Assembly: GCA_044426085.1 (NCBI GenBank)
Contig: JAWXUU010000006.1
Span: forward strand, 62,001-126,000
Direction: 5' to 3'
Source of the DNA: JAWXUU01 sp044426085
GTDB taxonomy: Bacteria > Bacillota > Clostridia > Christensenellales > CAMQZB01
Length of the DNA: 64,000 nucleotides
Both the position numbers and the translations under genes were made by a program. A model generated the notes under the pieces. The model had not been told where the DNA came from. It saw only the letters and a list, made by a program, of their open reading frames with translations, and searched no databases. This document shows, piece after piece, positions 44,258-52,545 of the stretch. Each line of letters begins with the position of its first letter. The first letter of the stretch is position 1.

Positions 44258-45886
44258 ATGAACAAATTTTTATCACCAGAGGAACTTTGGCAGAAATTCG
44301 ATATTTCTGGCCCACTTTTGGAAGAAGTCTTGCAAACCGATGTGTTTGGCGACTTTGTTTACGAACAAGTGATGTTCTCTGGTCAAAAATATGACGACGG
44401 CGTTTGCAAAATATTCGGCGTGCTTGCATACAGCGCAAGTGCTCCTAAACCTATGCCTTGCATTATGCTTGTGCATGATTTTGGCGGTAGGGTTGATTAT
44501 TCCTACATCGATTATTTCCTAAACCTTGGTGTTGCGGTTTTCATGTGCGATTATTCCGGCGCTCGCGATGGCGAAAGACACACAATTTTTCCGCCTTCAA
44601 AAAGCCATATGAACTATTGCGAAAACAACGCTTCTGATATCACGCGCGGGATTGAAAATTCCGTTTGGATTGGTGATACGCTTGTGTTTAGGCACGCGCT
44701 TAAATTTCTTCGCAGTCAGCCAATTATTAAGGTTGACAAAATCGGGGTTGTTGCGTTGGGGCTTGGATCTATCATCGGATTCCACCTTGCTTTTTGCGAA
44801 CCACAGCTTTCTTTTTGTTGCAACTTCCATTATGGCGGTTGGCGTGATTTTGAAAACATCCTTTCTCAACTGGATTCAGAAATGGCAAAATACCTGCTTG
44901 TGGTTGCACCGCAAGTTTATTCGCCCCTTGCCAAAGTGCCCGTTTTTCTTTTGGGTTCAACAAATTCTGCAATCGGCGACAGCGATAAAATTTTTGACAC
45001 TTTCGCGCGTTGCAACGGCTTGATTTCTAACTTTTTATATCTTGCCCCAAACAGAATTTCAACTGTTGACCATCTCGCAACAAAAAACTTGCGACTTATT
45101 TTGAATAAATACCTAGCAGATGCCCACATCGAAATCCCTTTCGCACCCGTTTTGGAATTCACCATTGAAGACAGTTCAATTTTGGTTTCTTGCAGTGTGG
45201 AAAAGGAAATCGCGATAAAATCCGTCACGCTTTATTATTGCCAAGGGGATAATCCACCACACCTTCGCGCGTTTAAGCCATATAAATTGGTTTTGGCGTC
45301 TTCTGGAAGCTACGTTGGAAACATTCCGCTTTCTTCTTCACTTGCGACTGTTGCAATGGCGAACGTGCAATTTGCAAACGGGCTCACGCTTTCTTCAAAT
45401 CAAATAAAAATCGCGCCGTTTGGCGACACAATAAAAAAACACAACACACTTTCAACAGGTCAGCGCGGAACTTTTTTCCCACTGGGCACGTTGAACTTCC
45501 CAAACGCTAATCAATTTTTCAGCGATAAAAGGCAGACTGTTTCGTCGCCTTGCGCATTTGGACTTATGGGCGTTTGTGCACCGCGCATTGCAAGCTTTGC
45601 ACTTTCCGATCCCACCCTTGAAAAAACAAATAAGACTTTGCTTATCCAAATATATTCCGACTTGCCACAAAAAATTAGGCTTCTGCTTTCCGAAGGGAAC
45701 AGCCACGACGCGAATTTTTCAACCACCATCGATCTTGTTGGCGGAGAGCTTTGGCAAAAGGTTCTGCTTGAACCTTCCGACTTTGCAAACTCGCAAATGG
45801 CTTCGCTTGAAAACTTCGAAGATTGCCACTTGCTGTTTTTTAATTCGGAATACGACTTTTATATTTCAAGCATGATTATGGTTTAG
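44258..45886 (+). CDS. alpha/beta-hydrolase-fold protein with degenerate nucleophile elbow
   Basis: 542 aa. Residues ~60-300 are an acyl-esterase/dienelactone-hydrolase-like domain: LVHDFGGRVDYSYIDYF (oxyanion region), CDYSGARDG, and a candidate catalytic His in STVDHLATKN. At the nucleophile elbow, where GxSxG is expected, the sequence is VVALGLGSIIG, so the Ser position appears to be Gly. The C-terminal ~240 residues are beta-rich (VSCSVEKEIAIKSVTLYY) and unassigned. It may be inactive, or use the neighbouring Ser. No signal peptide. GGGGGAC precedes the ATG at 44258. Confidence 0.7.
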   Translation: MNKFLSPEELWQKFDISGPLLEEVLQTDVFGDFVYEQVMFSGQKYDDGVCKIFGVLAYSASAPKPMPCIMLVHDFGGRVDYSYIDYFLNLGVAVFMCDYSGARDGERHTIFPPSKSHMNYCENNASDITRGIENSVWIGDTLVFRHALKFLRSQPIIKVDKIGVVALGLGSIIGFHLAFCEPQLSFCCNFHYGGWRDFENILSQLDSEMAKYLLVVAPQVYSPLAKVPVFLLGSTNSAIGDSDKIFDTFARCNGLISNFLYLAPNRISTVDHLATKNLRLILNKYLADAHIEIPFAPVLEFTIEDSSILVSCSVEKEIAIKSVTLYYCQGDNPPHLRAFKPYKLVLASSGSYVGNIPLSSSLATVAMANVQFANGLTLSSNQIKIAPFGDTIKKHNTLSTGQRGTFFPLGTLNFPNANQFFSDKRQTVSSPCAFGLMGVCAPRIASFALSDPTLEKTNKTLLIQIYSDLPQKIRLLLSEGNSHDANFSTTIDLVGGELWQKVLLEPSDFANSQMASLENFEDCHLLFFNSEYDFYISSMIMV

Positions 45887-45899
45887 CCTTTCAGTTTTT

Positions 45900-45936
45900 C
45901 TTATCAATTTGAAAAATCACATGAAAAATTGATAAG
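45900..45936 (+). terminator. terminator-like hairpin after the esterase-like gene
   Basis: cttatcaattt / aaattgataag around a 14-nt loop, followed by a weak T-run. Confidence 0.55.
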
Positions 45937-45964
45937 ATTTCCCCAGAATGGGAAAACTTTGTGT

Positions 45965-46032
45965 ATAACTTATTTATTTGCGGATAAACATTTATTTGCG
46001 TTTTGCGGATAAATACTTATTTGCGTATAACT
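45965..46032. repeat. short direct repeats in the lepB leader
   Basis: Three copies of a ttatttgcg-type unit, interspersed with gcggataaa, directly upstream of the lepB ribosome site. Significance unknown. Confidence 0.5.
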
Positions 46033-46050
46033 ATAATCAAAAGGGGACTT

Positions 46051-46626
46051 ATGAGCAATAACAAATATGAAATTTCTCAAACTGAACTTGTGGATGAAGA
46101 AAATTCGAAAAACAAAAAACCGCTTCCAAAAATTTTCACCTACATCGCTTTTGCACTAGCGCTTGTGCTGGCTTTTTTTGCGGGTACTGCTGTGAAAAAT
46201 TACGTGCTTGTGCCGGTGGAAATCGCACAGACTTCTATGTTTGACACCCTTGAAGATGGCGACAAGATTTATGTTTATCGACTTGCCAATATAGAGCAGT
46301 TTGACATTGTGGTTTTTGACGAGCCACTTGTGAATAACAACTGGGTTATCAAACGCGTGATTGCTGTTGGCGGTCAGGAAGTGGAAATCACCGACGGCAT
46401 TTTATACATCACTGAAAACGGCGTGACAACTGCATATATCGAAAAATACGTTTACGGCAACAACATCACTCAAGAAAGAGTTTACATCCCCGAAGGATAC
46501 TATTATCTTCTTGGCGACAACCGCGAGGCAAGTTACGATTCGGAAGATTACGGCTGTATTAACGTTGAAAGAATTATCGGCAAGGCTGTTTTTGTTGACA
46601 GCGAAAATGCTGTTGTGGTTGAATAA
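46051..46626 (+). CDS. lepB: signal peptidase I
   Basis: Cleaves signal peptides from exported proteins; 191 aa, Gram-positive length. One N-terminal membrane anchor (~32-52). Catalytic Ser in IAQTSMFDTLEDGD (~67) and catalytic Lys in WVIKRVIAVGG (~107). Box E LLGDNREASYDSEDYG is present. The cytoplasmic tail is acidic. The ATG at 46051 has AGGGGAC upstream; an in-frame ATG 16 codons earlier lacks a ribosome site. Confidence 0.95.
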   Translation: MSNNKYEISQTELVDEENSKNKKPLPKIFTYIAFALALVLAFFAGTAVKNYVLVPVEIAQTSMFDTLEDGDKIYVYRLANIEQFDIVVFDEPLVNNNWVIKRVIAVGGQEVEITDGILYITENGVTTAYIEKYVYGNNITQERVYIPEGYYYLLGDNREASYDSEDYGCINVERIIGKAVFVDSENAVVVE

Positions 46627-46700
46627 ATATGTTTTGTGGATAAATACAAGGCTGTTGTGGTGAAGTAGCTGTTGCGGTTTTGATATTGAATAAAAAATAC

Positions 46701-46729
46701 TTGCAATTTACATTTATTTGAGTTATAAT
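46701..46729 (+). promoter_or_regulatory. sigma-A promoter of ftsB/divIC
   Basis: A -35 TTGCAA and a -10 TATAAT (46724-46729) with a 17-bp spacer, about 60 bp upstream of the gene. Confidence 0.75.
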
Positions 46730-46794
46730 ATACCATAGATGAGATATTTTTATATTCTCATAAAACAAAACTTTGCAGTTTATAAGGAGCAGAC

Positions 46795-47061
46795 ATGAAT
46801 TCAAGAAAAAATATCACAATTTTATGCGTGACTATGATTTTCCTTTTGGTGGTCATTATGATTTTCCAATTTGTGACAATGGCTGTTCAATCTAAAAATA
46901 ACGAGCAATTGCAAGCGGATATCGCAAGCATGGAAGTCGCTATTCAAAAAATGACTGACGAGATTGAATACCGCGAAACTATCCTTTATATCGAAAAATA
47001 CGCAAGAGAAAATCTTGACATATACGGAGAAAACGATGTTATCTTTGTTCCAAACTCATAA
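46795..47061 (+). CDS. divIC: septum formation initiator, FtsB/DivIC family
   Basis: 88 aa bitopic membrane protein. One membrane segment at ~8-30 (ILCVTMIFLLVVIMIFQFV), a short coiled coil (~32-60, NEQLQADIASMEVAIQKM), then the conserved end IEYIxxYARExLxxYGENDVIFV. It links FtsL-type proteins in the divisome. GGAG upstream. The downstream ppx start lies inside its 3' end. Confidence 0.88.
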   Translation: MNSRKNITILCVTMIFLLVVIMIFQFVTMAVQSKNNEQLQADIASMEVAIQKMTDEIEYRETILYIEKYARENLDIYGENDVIFVPNS

Positions 47062-48340
47062 CAATTTGAATACTTCAGCGAATGATTTCGCTGACAATCA
47101 AAGAACTGCCAGCAATCACGCTTGCAGTTCTTTTGCAATTTCCCCAAATGACAATCCGCTTAATGCTGAAAATTGCAAGGCAAATTGCAAGGCAAATTGC
47201 AAGATTGATTCTAGGGGCAAGTTTGCTGTTATCGACATGGGGTCTAATTCATTTCGCCTTTGCATTTTTGATGATGCGAAGTCTGGGGATGAAAGCAAGA
47301 TTAAGTTTGTGGAAACTTGCCGTCTTGGCGAGGGTTTTCACGAAACTTTGACAATTCAGCCTGTCCCAATGGCTCGTGGAGTGGAGACTTGCGAGAAATT
47401 TGTGGAAATTTGCAAAGAAAATGGCGTTGTGCGAATTTTTTGCTTTGCAACTGCGGTTGTGCGAGAAGCGAAAAATCGCGATGAATTTATCGGCAAAATT
47501 GAAAAGCTTAGGCTTTTGGTTCATATCCTTTCTGGCAATCAAGAGGCACTTTGTGGCTTTTTGGGGGCTAGCGTTGGGGTTTTAGGCAGTGGCAATTGTG
47601 ATTGTGATGATAATGACAGTTCTGTCAAGCCAACGGGGGAAGTTGATATTTCGGAGCAAACCGACATTTTGGGACAAGACGACATTTCAGAGCAAACCGA
47701 CATTTTGGGACAAGACGACATTTCAGAGCAAATCGCCATTTTTGATATTGGCGGTGCAAGTTTTGAAATTGCAATTGGCAGTTTAGGTGATTTTGTGGGA
47801 CTTTTTGCGGGGGCAACGAATTTTCCGACCCACGATGAAATAATCGAAAAATCAAAAGGGACATATTGTGGCTTATCCACATTTCCACTTGAGTTTTCCC
47901 ACTCTTTCAAAATGGGTGCTGTTCGAATGACCGACATGTTTTTGGAAGATTTTGACAAATTGAATGACTACATACTTTCTGTTTTCACCGAATTTGAAAA
48001 GTCGAGCGGAAAAAAACTTCGCTTAGACAAAATGAAATGCGTTGGCATTGGCGGAACTATCACTTCGCTTTGCGGACTTGTTTGTGGCTGTGAAAACTTC
48101 AAACCACAACTGCATGGCTTTGTTTGCGACAGCGAAACAATTTATTCGCTTGCCAAACACATTCAACAGATGACGCCCATTCAAAGATTGTCTTTGCCAT
48201 TTTTGAAAGACAAGCGAAAGGAAATCATCGCATCGGGAAGTGAAATTCTCGCGCTAGGCATGAAATTTTTTGGTGCAGAGCAAATCACGGCCAGCCTTAC
48301 GGATAATCTTGAAGGGTATAGGCTGTATCTTGGGATTTAA
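47036..48340 (+). CDS. ppx: exopolyphosphatase / guanosine pentaphosphate phosphatase family (Ppx/GppA)
   Basis: 434 aa. The ASKHA ATPase-like domain has FAVIDMGSNSFRLCIFD (phosphate 1 loop), RLGEGFHETLTI, CFATAVVREAKN, FDIGGASFEIAIG (phosphate 2) and CVGIGGTITSL. It lacks the C-terminal HD domain of long Ppx. Two oddities: a ~60-residue Asn/Ser-rich leader with NCKANCKANCK repeats, and a 12-residue tandem repeat (ISEQTDILGQDD, ~2.5 copies) just before FDIGG. The ATG at 47036 with GGAG upstream overlaps divIC by 26 bp. It would oppose the ppk product. Confidence 0.85.
   Translation: MLSLFQTHNNLNTSANDFADNQRTASNHACSSFAISPNDNPLNAENCKANCKANCKIDSRGKFAVIDMGSNSFRLCIFDDAKSGDESKIKFVETCRLGEGFHETLTIQPVPMARGVETCEKFVEICKENGVVRIFCFATAVVREAKNRDEFIGKIEKLRLLVHILSGNQEALCGFLGASVGVLGSGNCDCDDNDSSVKPTGEVDISEQTDILGQDDISEQTDILGQDDISEQIAIFDIGGASFEIAIGSLGDFVGLFAGATNFPTHDEIIEKSKGTYCGLSTFPLEFSHSFKMGAVRMTDMFLEDFDKLNDYILSVFTEFEKSSGKKLRLDKMKCVGIGGTITSLCGLVCGCENFKPQLHGFVCDSETIYSLAKHIQQMTPIQRLSLPFLKDKRKEIIASGSEILALGMKFFGAEQITASLTDNLEGYRLYLGI
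47645..47735. repeat. 36-bp tandem repeat within ppx
   Basis: Two full and one partial near-identical 36-bp units, in frame, encoding ISEQTDILGQDD. High nucleotide identity indicates recent expansion. Confidence 0.85.
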
Positions 48341-48612
48341 AACAGTTTTTGTGGCATATATGTGGCATATATATTGCATTTGCTTTATTGTATTTGCGAA
48401 TAAAGTACGCTTTCTTTTTGTGGGCGTGAATTCGCTTTTGCTTGCTATATAATTTTAACCATGAAACCTGATTTTATAAAAGTTTAATATCTATTACACA
48501 TCACGCACTTTTGGCGGTGTTTTGTGATAATTTGTGATATTTTGCGGTGATTTCACTGCATAATTTACTTTTTACAATATCGTCAAATATTTAACAAAAC
48601 TAGGAGAGAGAC

Positions 48613-49782
48613 ATGGACACGACAAAAAGAATTATTTCGTACATTATTTACGTTGCGTTGACACTTGGGTCACTTGTGGCGATTTATTTTTCGTTACAGC
48701 AAATGGGGGTTGAAAGCTGGCTTTGGACAGCACTTTTCCTTGCGATTGGATTTTTTCTTTCTAATTTTATCTACATTTTCATTCACGAACTTGGGCATTT
48801 GATTGGGGGATTTATTGCGGGATTCAAATTTTATTCCTTCAGCGTTTTATTTTTGAAATTCATCAAGATAAACGGCAAGCTTAAACTTCGCTTTTCTCTT
48901 TCTCGCGAGATTGCGGGATACTGCCAAATGATTCCACCACACACGAGCAATCTTGAAAATGCGTTCAAAAAATATGTTGCGGGCTCTTTAGTTTCTTCAA
49001 CTTTGTTTTTGGCTGTCGCACTTTTTGGCACTGTGTCACCATTGATTTTTCCTACATTCTTTGCGGGTAAATCACTTATTTATTCTACATTTGCACTCGC
49101 ATTTGTAGGCACTTTCCCAACCCACGTTGCGAACTTTTCTGAGCTCACACCAAACCCAACAACAGACGGAGCTATTTTGCGTGGGCTTAAATCTAATTCG
49201 CCAACAGCTCAAACTCAAATCAAAATGATTTCTATTCAAAGCTTGCTTTTCTCTGGAACAAGACCTGCAGATCTTGATAAAAACCTTATTGAAAATCTTT
49301 CTTTCGACGATGAAACATATATTTATGCGCCACTTTTTGAATCTTATAAATTGTCGCATTATCTAGATTTGAAAGATTATAAAAACGTTATCACTTCAAG
49401 CGATTTTATCAAAACACACTTTCGCGATACCAACGAAGTTTTTCATCAACTTCTTTTGTGCGACGTGTTTTATGTTGAACTTGTCTTGAAAAAAGATATT
49501 GATGAAGCAGAGCGTATTTATTTTTATATTGCCAAGTTTCTTAAATCACATCTTGATATTTCAACGCTCAGAATTCGCATGGCAAAAGAAATCTTTATTG
49601 ATTCGACTTTTTCGCAAGCACTTAACACTGGCGTAAAAGCAAAAAACCTTGCGGAAAGCTACGAAGCAAAAGGCGGGGCAGATATGGAGTGCGAAATTAT
49701 CGACGAGCTTTCAAAAATCGCACGCGAGCAAAAGGAAATTCAGCTAAGAAATTCCACTATTGATTTCAGAGCTGTTGAATAA
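48613..49782 (+). CDS. M50-family zinc metallopeptidase-like membrane protein
   Basis: 389 aa. Membrane segments at ~10-30, 36-60, 115-140 and 145-170. The zinc motif HELGH is in IYIFIHELGHLIGGF (~57-61), inside a membrane segment, as in site-2-type proteases; a later Asp that would complete the site may be in NPTTDGAILRGL (~190). The C-terminal ~200 residues are soluble and helical with TPR-like character. Substrate unknown. AGGAGAG precedes the ATG. The 48341-48612 gap upstream is A/T-rich without a recognised feature. Confidence 0.8.
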   Translation: MDTTKRIISYIIYVALTLGSLVAIYFSLQQMGVESWLWTALFLAIGFFLSNFIYIFIHELGHLIGGFIAGFKFYSFSVLFLKFIKINGKLKLRFSLSREIAGYCQMIPPHTSNLENAFKKYVAGSLVSSTLFLAVALFGTVSPLIFPTFFAGKSLIYSTFALAFVGTFPTHVANFSELTPNPTTDGAILRGLKSNSPTAQTQIKMISIQSLLFSGTRPADLDKNLIENLSFDDETYIYAPLFESYKLSHYLDLKDYKNVITSSDFIKTHFRDTNEVFHQLLLCDVFYVELVLKKDIDEAERIYFYIAKFLKSHLDISTLRIRMAKEIFIDSTFSQALNTGVKAKNLAESYEAKGGADMECEIIDELSKIAREQKEIQLRNSTIDFRAVE

Positions 49783-49816
49783 TATTTTAAGACAAAACTA
49801 AATATTATATGATATA

Positions 49817-49856
49817 ATGCCCTAAATAGCAGTTGAATGTTTATTTTAGGGCATTT
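49817..49856 (+). terminator. terminator-like hairpin after the M50-like gene
   Basis: tgccctaaa / tttagggca with a short T-run. Confidence 0.6.
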
Positions 49857-49975
49857 TGCAAATACATTACTATATATTATATATATGCATTTATAATTGC
49901 TGGAAAAAATTGCCTGTTAAACTCAGTTTATATTTTTCTGTTATTATAAACCACATACAAAATTAGGAGATAAAA

Positions 49976-50578
49976 ATGATAATTGATTTGATACTTATCG
50001 CGATCGTTGGATTGTTTGGATTTCTCGGTGCAAAACGGGGATTCACAAATTCCATCCTTTCTTTCGTTAATAAAATAGTTTCGCTTGTTGTTGCACTTTT
50101 ACTTGCTAAGCCATTCGCTAGCATACTTTTACAAACACCACTTGCAACGCTTGCAGAAAATATTGTTTCGCCACTCACAGAAATTGCTATACTTTCTGAT
50201 ACTTCAATCACAACTTCCATACAGTCTTGGATTTTGATTGCATTTTCTTTCGTTATAATATATATTGTGGCGTTCCTTGCTTTCAAACTGTTGCAAGCAC
50301 TTGCAGATTCAATCACAAGTTTGCCGGTTTTAAAACAACTTGATTCACTTCTTGGCTTTTGCCTTGGTATTGCATCTTGCATGATTGCAGTTTTTATTCT
50401 GCTTGCAATATTGAGTATTTTCCAAGATACTACGCTTTTTGCGGGATTATTCGACAAAATTGACAATTCTTACCTTACAAATTTCCTTTATAACAATAAT
50501 TTGATTATGAATATTTTGTTTTCTGAAGAATTGACTGTTGCCGTTGAAGAAACTTTGGATAGTTATTTGCTTGCATAA
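49976..50578 (+). CDS. cvpA: CvpA-family membrane protein
   Basis: 200 aa, four membrane segments. The N-terminus IIDLILIAIVGLFGFLGAKRGFTNSI is the CvpA/colicin V production family signature (DLxxxxxxxxxxxxGxxRGF). The exact role is unsettled in bacteria generally. GGAG precedes the ATG. The TAA stop is followed, without a gap, by the first parS site. Confidence 0.85.
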   Translation: MIIDLILIAIVGLFGFLGAKRGFTNSILSFVNKIVSLVVALLLAKPFASILLQTPLATLAENIVSPLTEIAILSDTSITTSIQSWILIAFSFVIIYIVAFLAFKLLQALADSITSLPVLKQLDSLLGFCLGIASCMIAVFILLAILSIFQDTTLFAGLFDKIDNSYLTNFLYNNNLIMNILFSEELTVAVEETLDSYLLA

Positions 50579-50594
50579 TGTTCCACGTGGAACA
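50579..50594. promoter_or_regulatory. parS: parS site 1 (ParB/Spo0J binding)
   Basis: tgttccacgtggaaca is a perfect 16-bp palindrome identical to the canonical parS consensus. It starts immediately after the cvpA stop. Confidence 0.95.
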
Positions 50595-50607
50595 ATTCTT
50601 TTTGTAA

Positions 50608-50697
50608 AATTAAAAATTAAAAACAGGCTTCGCTCTGCGAGCTCGATAAAAATTAAAAATTAAAAACAGGCTTCGCTCTGCGAACTCAATAAAATTA
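50608..50697. repeat. two tandem side modules between the parS sites
   Basis: Two direct copies of caggcttcgctctgcgagct-type module, separated by aaaaatt heptads. It is the same module as beside R5, R6, R8, R10, R13 and R14, but without a core. Confidence 0.85.
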
Positions 50698-50701
50698 AAA
50701 G

Positions 50702-50719
50702 AATGTTCCACGTGGAACA
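50702..50719. promoter_or_regulatory. parS: parS site 2
   Basis: A second perfect tgttccacgtggaaca at 50704-50719, extended to a 24-bp palindrome (agaa...ttct) from 50700 and followed by a T-run. It may double as a terminator for transcription from cvpA. Confidence 0.95.
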
Positions 50720-50788
50720 TTCTTTTTTTATCTTTGGTATTTTAATATATTTTTCTTTGGTATAAGCTTTTTATATATTATATATTGT

Positions 50789-51907
50789 TTAGTTTATTGT
50801 TCTTACTGGCAAAACCATATATAAGAATTCTTCGGTGCTATTTTCATCTGATTGAATATTTGTGACAATAGCAGGGGTGCTTGACTTGTTGAACTTGATT
50901 TTTATGAATTCATCGTCTAAAACCCTTGTTATATCAGTGAAATATTTAGGATTGAAGTTGATTCTGATTTCTTCACCGTCGTGATTTACTCTGATTTTTT
51001 CTTGCATATTACCAATTTCTGATTTCGCGCCAATTTCGAGAATTGAATTTGAAAGATAAAAATTAACAATATTTGAGCGAATTCCGCGTGTGAGAATACT
51101 TGCTCTGTCTAAACTTGAATCAAACTCATCTTTTTTCACAACTGCGATAGTTTCGAATGATTTTGGGATGATATTTTCATATTTGATAAATTCACCTTCG
51201 ATAAGCTTAGAAATAAAGGTTGTGCCTTCAATTTCCACCATAAGTTTTTTATCATCGACATAAATTGTGAAAATGTGTTCATCCTTTTCGATAAGGCGAG
51301 AAATTTCTTTCAACGCTCTTTGTGGGATGATAACTGAAATATTTATTGATTTTTCTTCCAATGCTTTTTTGATAAGCGCAAGTCTGTATCCATCAAGGGC
51401 AACGCATTTAAGTTCGTAATCATCAGTTTCGATAAGGCAACCTTTCAAAACAGGGCGGGAATCTTCTGTTGAAACACAAAAAGATGATTTGTTAACCATA
51501 TCTTTAAATTCGCCTTGCAACATAGAAAAATGTTTATCTTTCGCGATTTTTTCGATATCTGGGAAAGCTTCACGTGAATTACATTGCAAAGAAAACTCGT
51601 TATCACCGTATTTTACAACAATTTTGTCTTTAGTTTCCAAAAACAATTGAATTTGACCGCTACCAATTTTTTTAATAAGATCAGCGAAATATCTGCCAGG
51701 AACAACAGCTTCACCTTCAATAAGAATATCCGCAGTGATACTTTGCTCAATAGCAATCTCCATATCAGTTGCAGACAATATTAATTTGTCATCTTTTGCC
51801 GAAAGTTTAACACACTCCAAAACAGGACTTGTTGTTTTTGTGCTGATAGCACTTGAAACTTTCAAAACCGCACTAAGCAAACTTGATCCATCACAAAGAA
51901 CTTTCAT
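50789..51907 (-). CDS. dnaN: DNA polymerase III subunit beta (sliding clamp)
   Basis: 372 aa, full length. The N-terminus MKVLCDGSSLLSAVLKVSSAIS and the three clamp domains are recognisable, with internal NxxxxxRxxF-type and LIKKIGSGQIQL stretches and the C-terminal EFLYMVLPVR that completes the clamp pocket. AAGGAG precedes the ATG. It is transcribed away from oriC, but dnaA is not upstream of it and recF/gyrB are not downstream. Confidence 0.97.
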   Translation of the reverse strand: MKVLCDGSSLLSAVLKVSSAISTKTTSPVLECVKLSAKDDKLILSATDMEIAIEQSITADILIEGEAVVPGRYFADLIKKIGSGQIQLFLETKDKIVVKYGDNEFSLQCNSREAFPDIEKIAKDKHFSMLQGEFKDMVNKSSFCVSTEDSRPVLKGCLIETDDYELKCVALDGYRLALIKKALEEKSINISVIIPQRALKEISRLIEKDEHIFTIYVDDKKLMVEIEGTTFISKLIEGEFIKYENIIPKSFETIAVVKKDEFDSSLDRASILTRGIRSNIVNFYLSNSILEIGAKSEIGNMQEKIRVNHDGEEIRINFNPKYFTDITRVLDDEFIKIKFNKSSTPAIVTNIQSDENSTEEFLYMVLPVRTIN

Positions 51908-51957
51908 AATACGCTCCTTTATTTTTTTATTTATTTTTGTTGATTTATTTCATATAA

Positions 51958-51986
51958 ATTTTACCATATAAATTGGGAATGTGCAA
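51958..51986 (-). promoter_or_regulatory. promoter of dnaN
   Basis: On the minus strand, a -35 TTGCAC (51981-51986) and a -10 TAAAAT (51958-51963) are 17 bp apart. Confidence 0.65.
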
Positions 51987-51989
51987 GTA

Positions 51990-52192
51990 AATAATTAAAA
52001 ATTAAAAATTAAAAATTAAAAATTGTGGTAATGCACTCGCGTTGCTCGTGCTTTCAATTATAATTGTCTACAAGTAACCAAACGCTTTAACAGGTCACAA
52101 TCTAATAATATATAAAGACTTAAAAATTGAGTGCACAAGCGAAGCGAGTGCATAACATAAATTTTTAATTTTTAACTTTTAATTTTTAATTG
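51990..52192. repeat. structured intergenic repeat, copy R12 (origin-side subfamily)
   Basis: Core at 52022-52162. The centre (aagtaaccaaacgctttaac) differs from the usual gttac/gtaac hairpin and is shared only with R13 and R14. The right end reads cataacataaat. It directly borders the A/T-rich side of oriC. Confidence 0.85.
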
Positions 52193-52515
52193 ATTAAGCC
52201 GATAATAAATTCAAAAAACGATTTCTAACAAAAAACCAAAAATAAAAGGTTAAAACCCCATAGATTATATACAAATAAGAATAGTAGTAGTAGTAGGGGG
52301 TGTGGAAATGTGGAAAAGTGGGTTTATGCCTTTTGGCGTAAGGGATTGGCGTTGTGGATAAGTTGTGGAAAACTTGTGTATAAAATAAAACTTATCCACA
52401 TAATGTTGTGGGTTCGTAATTATAAATATTGGCAGAAAATAAAAAAACTAGGCAAAAATGCGGATTTTGTAAAAGTTATCCACAATTTGCCTAGTTATCC
52501 ACAATTTGATTTGCA
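52193..52515. other. oriC: chromosomal replication origin (oriC)
   Basis: Order from left: an A/T-rich stretch (52193-52281), five consecutive TAG trinucleotides (52282-52296), a G run (52297-52300), then DnaA boxes. Perfect boxes are tgtggataa at 52353-52361 and ttatccaca at 52392-52400, 52476-52484 and 52495-52503. One- or two-mismatch boxes lie at 52301-52309, 52309-52317 and 52364-52372. The TAG array beside a G-rich block and box is the basal unwinding arrangement described for bacterial origins (DnaA-trio). It lies between dnaN and rsmG, and no gene is present. Confidence 0.92.
52282..52296 (+). promoter_or_regulatory. DnaA-trio element
   Basis: TAG repeated five times without interruption. 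It is placed between the A/T-rich region and the G run plus DnaA boxes, so DnaA would spread leftward toward dnaN during strand opening. Confidence 0.8.
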
Positions 52516-52545
52516 CACATTCGCACAATGCGAAATTCCCTTATT

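Noticed and set aside
48341..48612. Possible tRNA or small RNA in the gap before the M50-like gene
   Set aside because: No cloverleaf, T-loop motif or clear hairpin with T-run is visible.
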